A DNA stretch of 7,861 nt from positions 1-7,861 of the forward strand of contig JAUVAM010000144.1 in the NCBI GenBank assembly GCA_030591745.1, in the 5' to 3' direction. Below are positions 6,455 to 7,861 of the stretch, in pieces. The notes under the pieces are model-generated. The model was not told the origin of the DNA, searched no databases, and saw nothing but the letters and a program-made list of their open reading frames with translations. How positions within the stretch are numbered: the first letter of the stretch is position 1; every line of letters starts with the position of its first letter. Source of the DNA: Deltaproteobacteria bacterium (GTDB lineage Bacteria > Myxococcota > B64-G9). Both the position numbers and the translations under genes were made by a program.

Positions 6455-6475
6455 GAGGCCCTTTTTGGGGTCCTC
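6455..6475. repeat. Imperfect inverted repeat between the divergent CLC genes
   Basis: GAGG-C-CC around a TTTTT centre, mirrored by GG-GG-T-CCTC. The outer 4-bp arms are perfect and the inner pairing has one mismatch. It lies between the two candidate promoters of the 153-bp gap, where an operator could sit. There is no further support for this. Confidence 0.2.
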
Positions 6476-6500
6476 TTATGCTGCGGGGCCAATTTCTAAC

Positions 6501-6529
6501 TTGATCGGAATGCTCTGGAGCGTTATGGC
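6501..6529 (+). promoter_or_regulatory. Candidate promoter of the second CLC gene
   Basis: TTGATC (6501-6506, 4/6 to the -35 consensus), a 17-base spacer, then TATGGC (6524-6529, first three bases match the -10 consensus). The predicted start near 6536 leaves about 22 bases of leader containing the Shine-Dalgarno. It is weak on sequence alone but consistent with the 6558 start. Confidence 0.3.
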
Positions 6530-6545
6530 CTTGTGCGACTCTCGT

Positions 6546-6550
6546 GAGGA
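6546..6550 (+). promoter_or_regulatory. Shine-Dalgarno of the second CLC gene
   Basis: GAGGA seven bases before ATG 6558. It favours this start over in-frame ATGs at 6510 and 6525. The latter has only a GGAG at four bases' spacing, and 6567 has no comparable site. Confidence 0.6.
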
Positions 6551-6557
6551 CTTTGCC

Positions 6558-7861
6558 ATGAACACCATGCCAGGTTGGAAGAAGCGCCTCTTTCAGCGTT
6601 TCAGACGTTCGGAAAATGTTGGGCCGGTGGCCTTGGCCATCACCATCGGTTTGGCCGCCGGCGTGGGTGCCATCCTGTTTCGTTACTTGATCGACCTGGC
6701 CCAGCGGCTGTTCTTTGATGGAGGATCCTCCCTTTTGGATGGAAGCCTGGGGTCGGCCTACGTGATCTTTCTGCCCGCGGTGGGCTTGCTGCTGGTCAGC
6801 CTTTTGGTTAAAAATTTTGCCCCCGAAGCCCAGGGCCACGGGGTGCCCGAGGTCATGTATGCGGTTGCGCAGCAGGGGGGGAGGATTCGGCCCCGGGTGG
6901 TGGCCATCAAGGCCCTGGCAAGCGCCATCACCATCGGATCCGGTGGTTCCGTGGGCCGTGAGGGCCCCATCGTGCAAATCGGGTCGACCATAGGCTCGGC
7001 TCTGGGGCAGTTTTTCGGATTGCGGGAGCGTCGCGTTCGCCTGATGGTGGCTTGTGGTGCGGCGGCCGGTGTCGCCGGAACTTTCAACGCGCCCATCGCG
7101 GGCGTTTTATTCGCCATGGAAGTCATCTTGGGCAACTTTGCCGCCCGCTCATTCGGTCTGGTGGTGATCAGTTCGGTTACGGCCACGGCTGTTTGCCAGG
7201 CTGTGCTGGGTTCGGAGCCCGCTTTTCCCCTGACCCATGTTTTTTCCATGGTCAGCTATTGGGAGTTGCCCATCTATCTGGCCCTGGGGCTCTTGGCCGG
7301 CCTGGTTGGATTGTTCTATGTGCGGGTGCTCTATTTTTTAGAAACGCTTTTTGACCGCTGGACTTGGCACTACACAGCCAAGGCCTTCATCGGCGGCCTG
7401 ATGGTGGGTGGGCTGGGCTATGTCGGGTTGCGTTTTCTGGGTGGACCCTATCTCTTCGGCGTGGGCTATGACGGCATCGAAGCGACCTTGCGGCTCAACA
7501 GCCAGGTCAGCCTGGACTGGGGATTGGGTGCCGGCTTGACCATCACCGCCATGTTGTTGTTGCTGGGTCTGAAGATCCTGTCTACTTCCTTGAGCTTGGC
7601 CGCCGGCGGTTCGGGCGGTGTCTTTGCACCCGCTTTGTTCATCGGCGCCATGACCGGGGGTGCCTTCGGCATGGCGGCCAACGCACTCTTTCCGGGGGTG
7701 ACCGCGCCGCCGGGGGCCTATGCCCTGGTGGGCATGGGGGTGGCTTTTGCAGCCTCGGCTCACGCACCCATCACAGCCATTTTGATCCTTTTTGAAATGA
7801 CCAAGGATTACAAGATCATCTTGCCCTTGATGTTGGCCGTGGTCATCGGCCACTTGATCGC
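6558..7861 (+). CDS. Second CLC-family chloride channel/transporter (3'-truncated)
   Basis: 434 complete codons are open to the window edge. This is an inner-membrane CLC anion channel or exchanger. Motifs in order: GHGVPE (93-98, His at the usual GSGIP Ser position), GREGP (133-137, gating E135), CGAAAGVAGTFNAPIAG (166-182), LFAMEVIL (184-191), GGVFAP (353-358) and LFEMTKDY (411-418). E188 aligns with E202 of E. coli ClcA, and the following position, the proton glutamate E203 in exchangers, is Val189, as in eukaryotic CLC channels. The sequence stops before the helix carrying the central Tyr, so any CBS or RCK domains are unseen. It is clearly paralogous to the divergent neighbour: in the 56-residue core from APEA through the GREGP region I count 38 identities. 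The N-terminus is basic (MNTMPGWKKRLFQRFRR) before the first membrane helix, typical of CLCs. In-frame ATGs at 6525 and 6510 are less likely starts. Confidence 0.9.
   Translation, partial: MNTMPGWKKRLFQRFRRSENVGPVALAITIGLAAGVGAILFRYLIDLAQRLFFDGGSSLLDGSLGSAYVIFLPAVGLLLVSLLVKNFAPEAQGHGVPEVMYAVAQQGGRIRPRVVAIKALASAITIGSGGSVGREGPIVQIGSTIGSALGQFFGLRERRVRLMVACGAAAGVAGTFNAPIAGVLFAMEVILGNFAARSFGLVVISSVTATAVCQAVLGSEPAFPLTHVFSMVSYWELPIYLALGLLAGLVGLFYVRVLYFLETLFDRWTWHYTAKAFIGGLMVGGLGYVGLRFLGGPYLFGVGYDGIEATLRLNSQVSLDWGLGAGLTITAMLLLLGLKILSTSLSLAAGGSGGVFAPALFIGAMTGGAFGMAANALFPGVTAPPGAYALVGMGVAFAASAHAPITAILILFEMTKDYKIILPLMLAVVIGHLI

Noticed and set aside
6451..6475. Rho-independent terminator in the gap between the CLC genes
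   Set aside because: The T5 run is in the loop centre rather than after a stem, and no gene ends here; both neighbouring genes start at this gap.
6758..7249. Minus-strand ORF opposite the second CLC
   Set aside because: Antisense shadow of CLC coding sequence; no motif or ribosome site. The plus frame holds GREGP and the other CLC signatures.

Overview
The window looks like a chromosomal segment of a GC-rich Gram-negative bacterium. The Asp/Cys-rich DxDGDGYG repeat protein is a style common in myxobacteria, Bradymonadota and other 'deltaproteobacterial-grade' lineages, so I lean that way. This is inference: no rRNA, tRNA or phylogenetic marker is present. Five protein genes fill almost all of the sequence. 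There are no RNA genes, insertion sequences, CRISPR arrays or phage genes, and no gene-free stretch reaches 300 bases.

Layout. (1) Positions 1-2592, plus strand: the 3' part of a large, presumably exported protein. It has 16 copies of a ~37-residue six-cysteine, calcium-loop-like repeat and four copies of a ~68-residue ten-cysteine helical module. The visible 863 residues hold 136 Cys, no Lys and four Arg. (2) 2600-3016, minus strand: a small DUF3783-like protein whose two halves resemble each other. (3) 3134-4300, plus strand: an M29/aminopeptidase-T-type metallopeptidase homologue. (4) 4308-6404, minus strand: a CLC chloride channel/transporter with a CBS pair and a C-terminal RCK_C (TrkA-C) domain. 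(5) 6558 to the window end, plus strand: a second, divergent CLC paralogue cut by the window edge.

Organisation. Strand alternates gene by gene (+ - + - +), so no operon is visible. Two convergent pairs (1/2 and 3/4) each leave exactly 7 bp between stop codons, with no convincing terminator. Two divergent pairs (2/3 and 4/5) are separated by 117 and 153 bp and carry the candidate promoters. The two CLC genes sit head to head and may share a control region. I see no biochemical link between the CLC pair, the peptidase and the repeat protein; adjacency here need not mean shared function.

The most unusual element is the repeat protein: a perfectly phased 111-bp tandem array followed by a higher-order (repeat-repeat-helical module) unit present four times. 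The remaining genes are recognisable families with notable details: loss of the internal 'proton glutamate' in both CLCs, a possible leaderless start for the first CLC, and an internal duplication in the DUF3783 protein.
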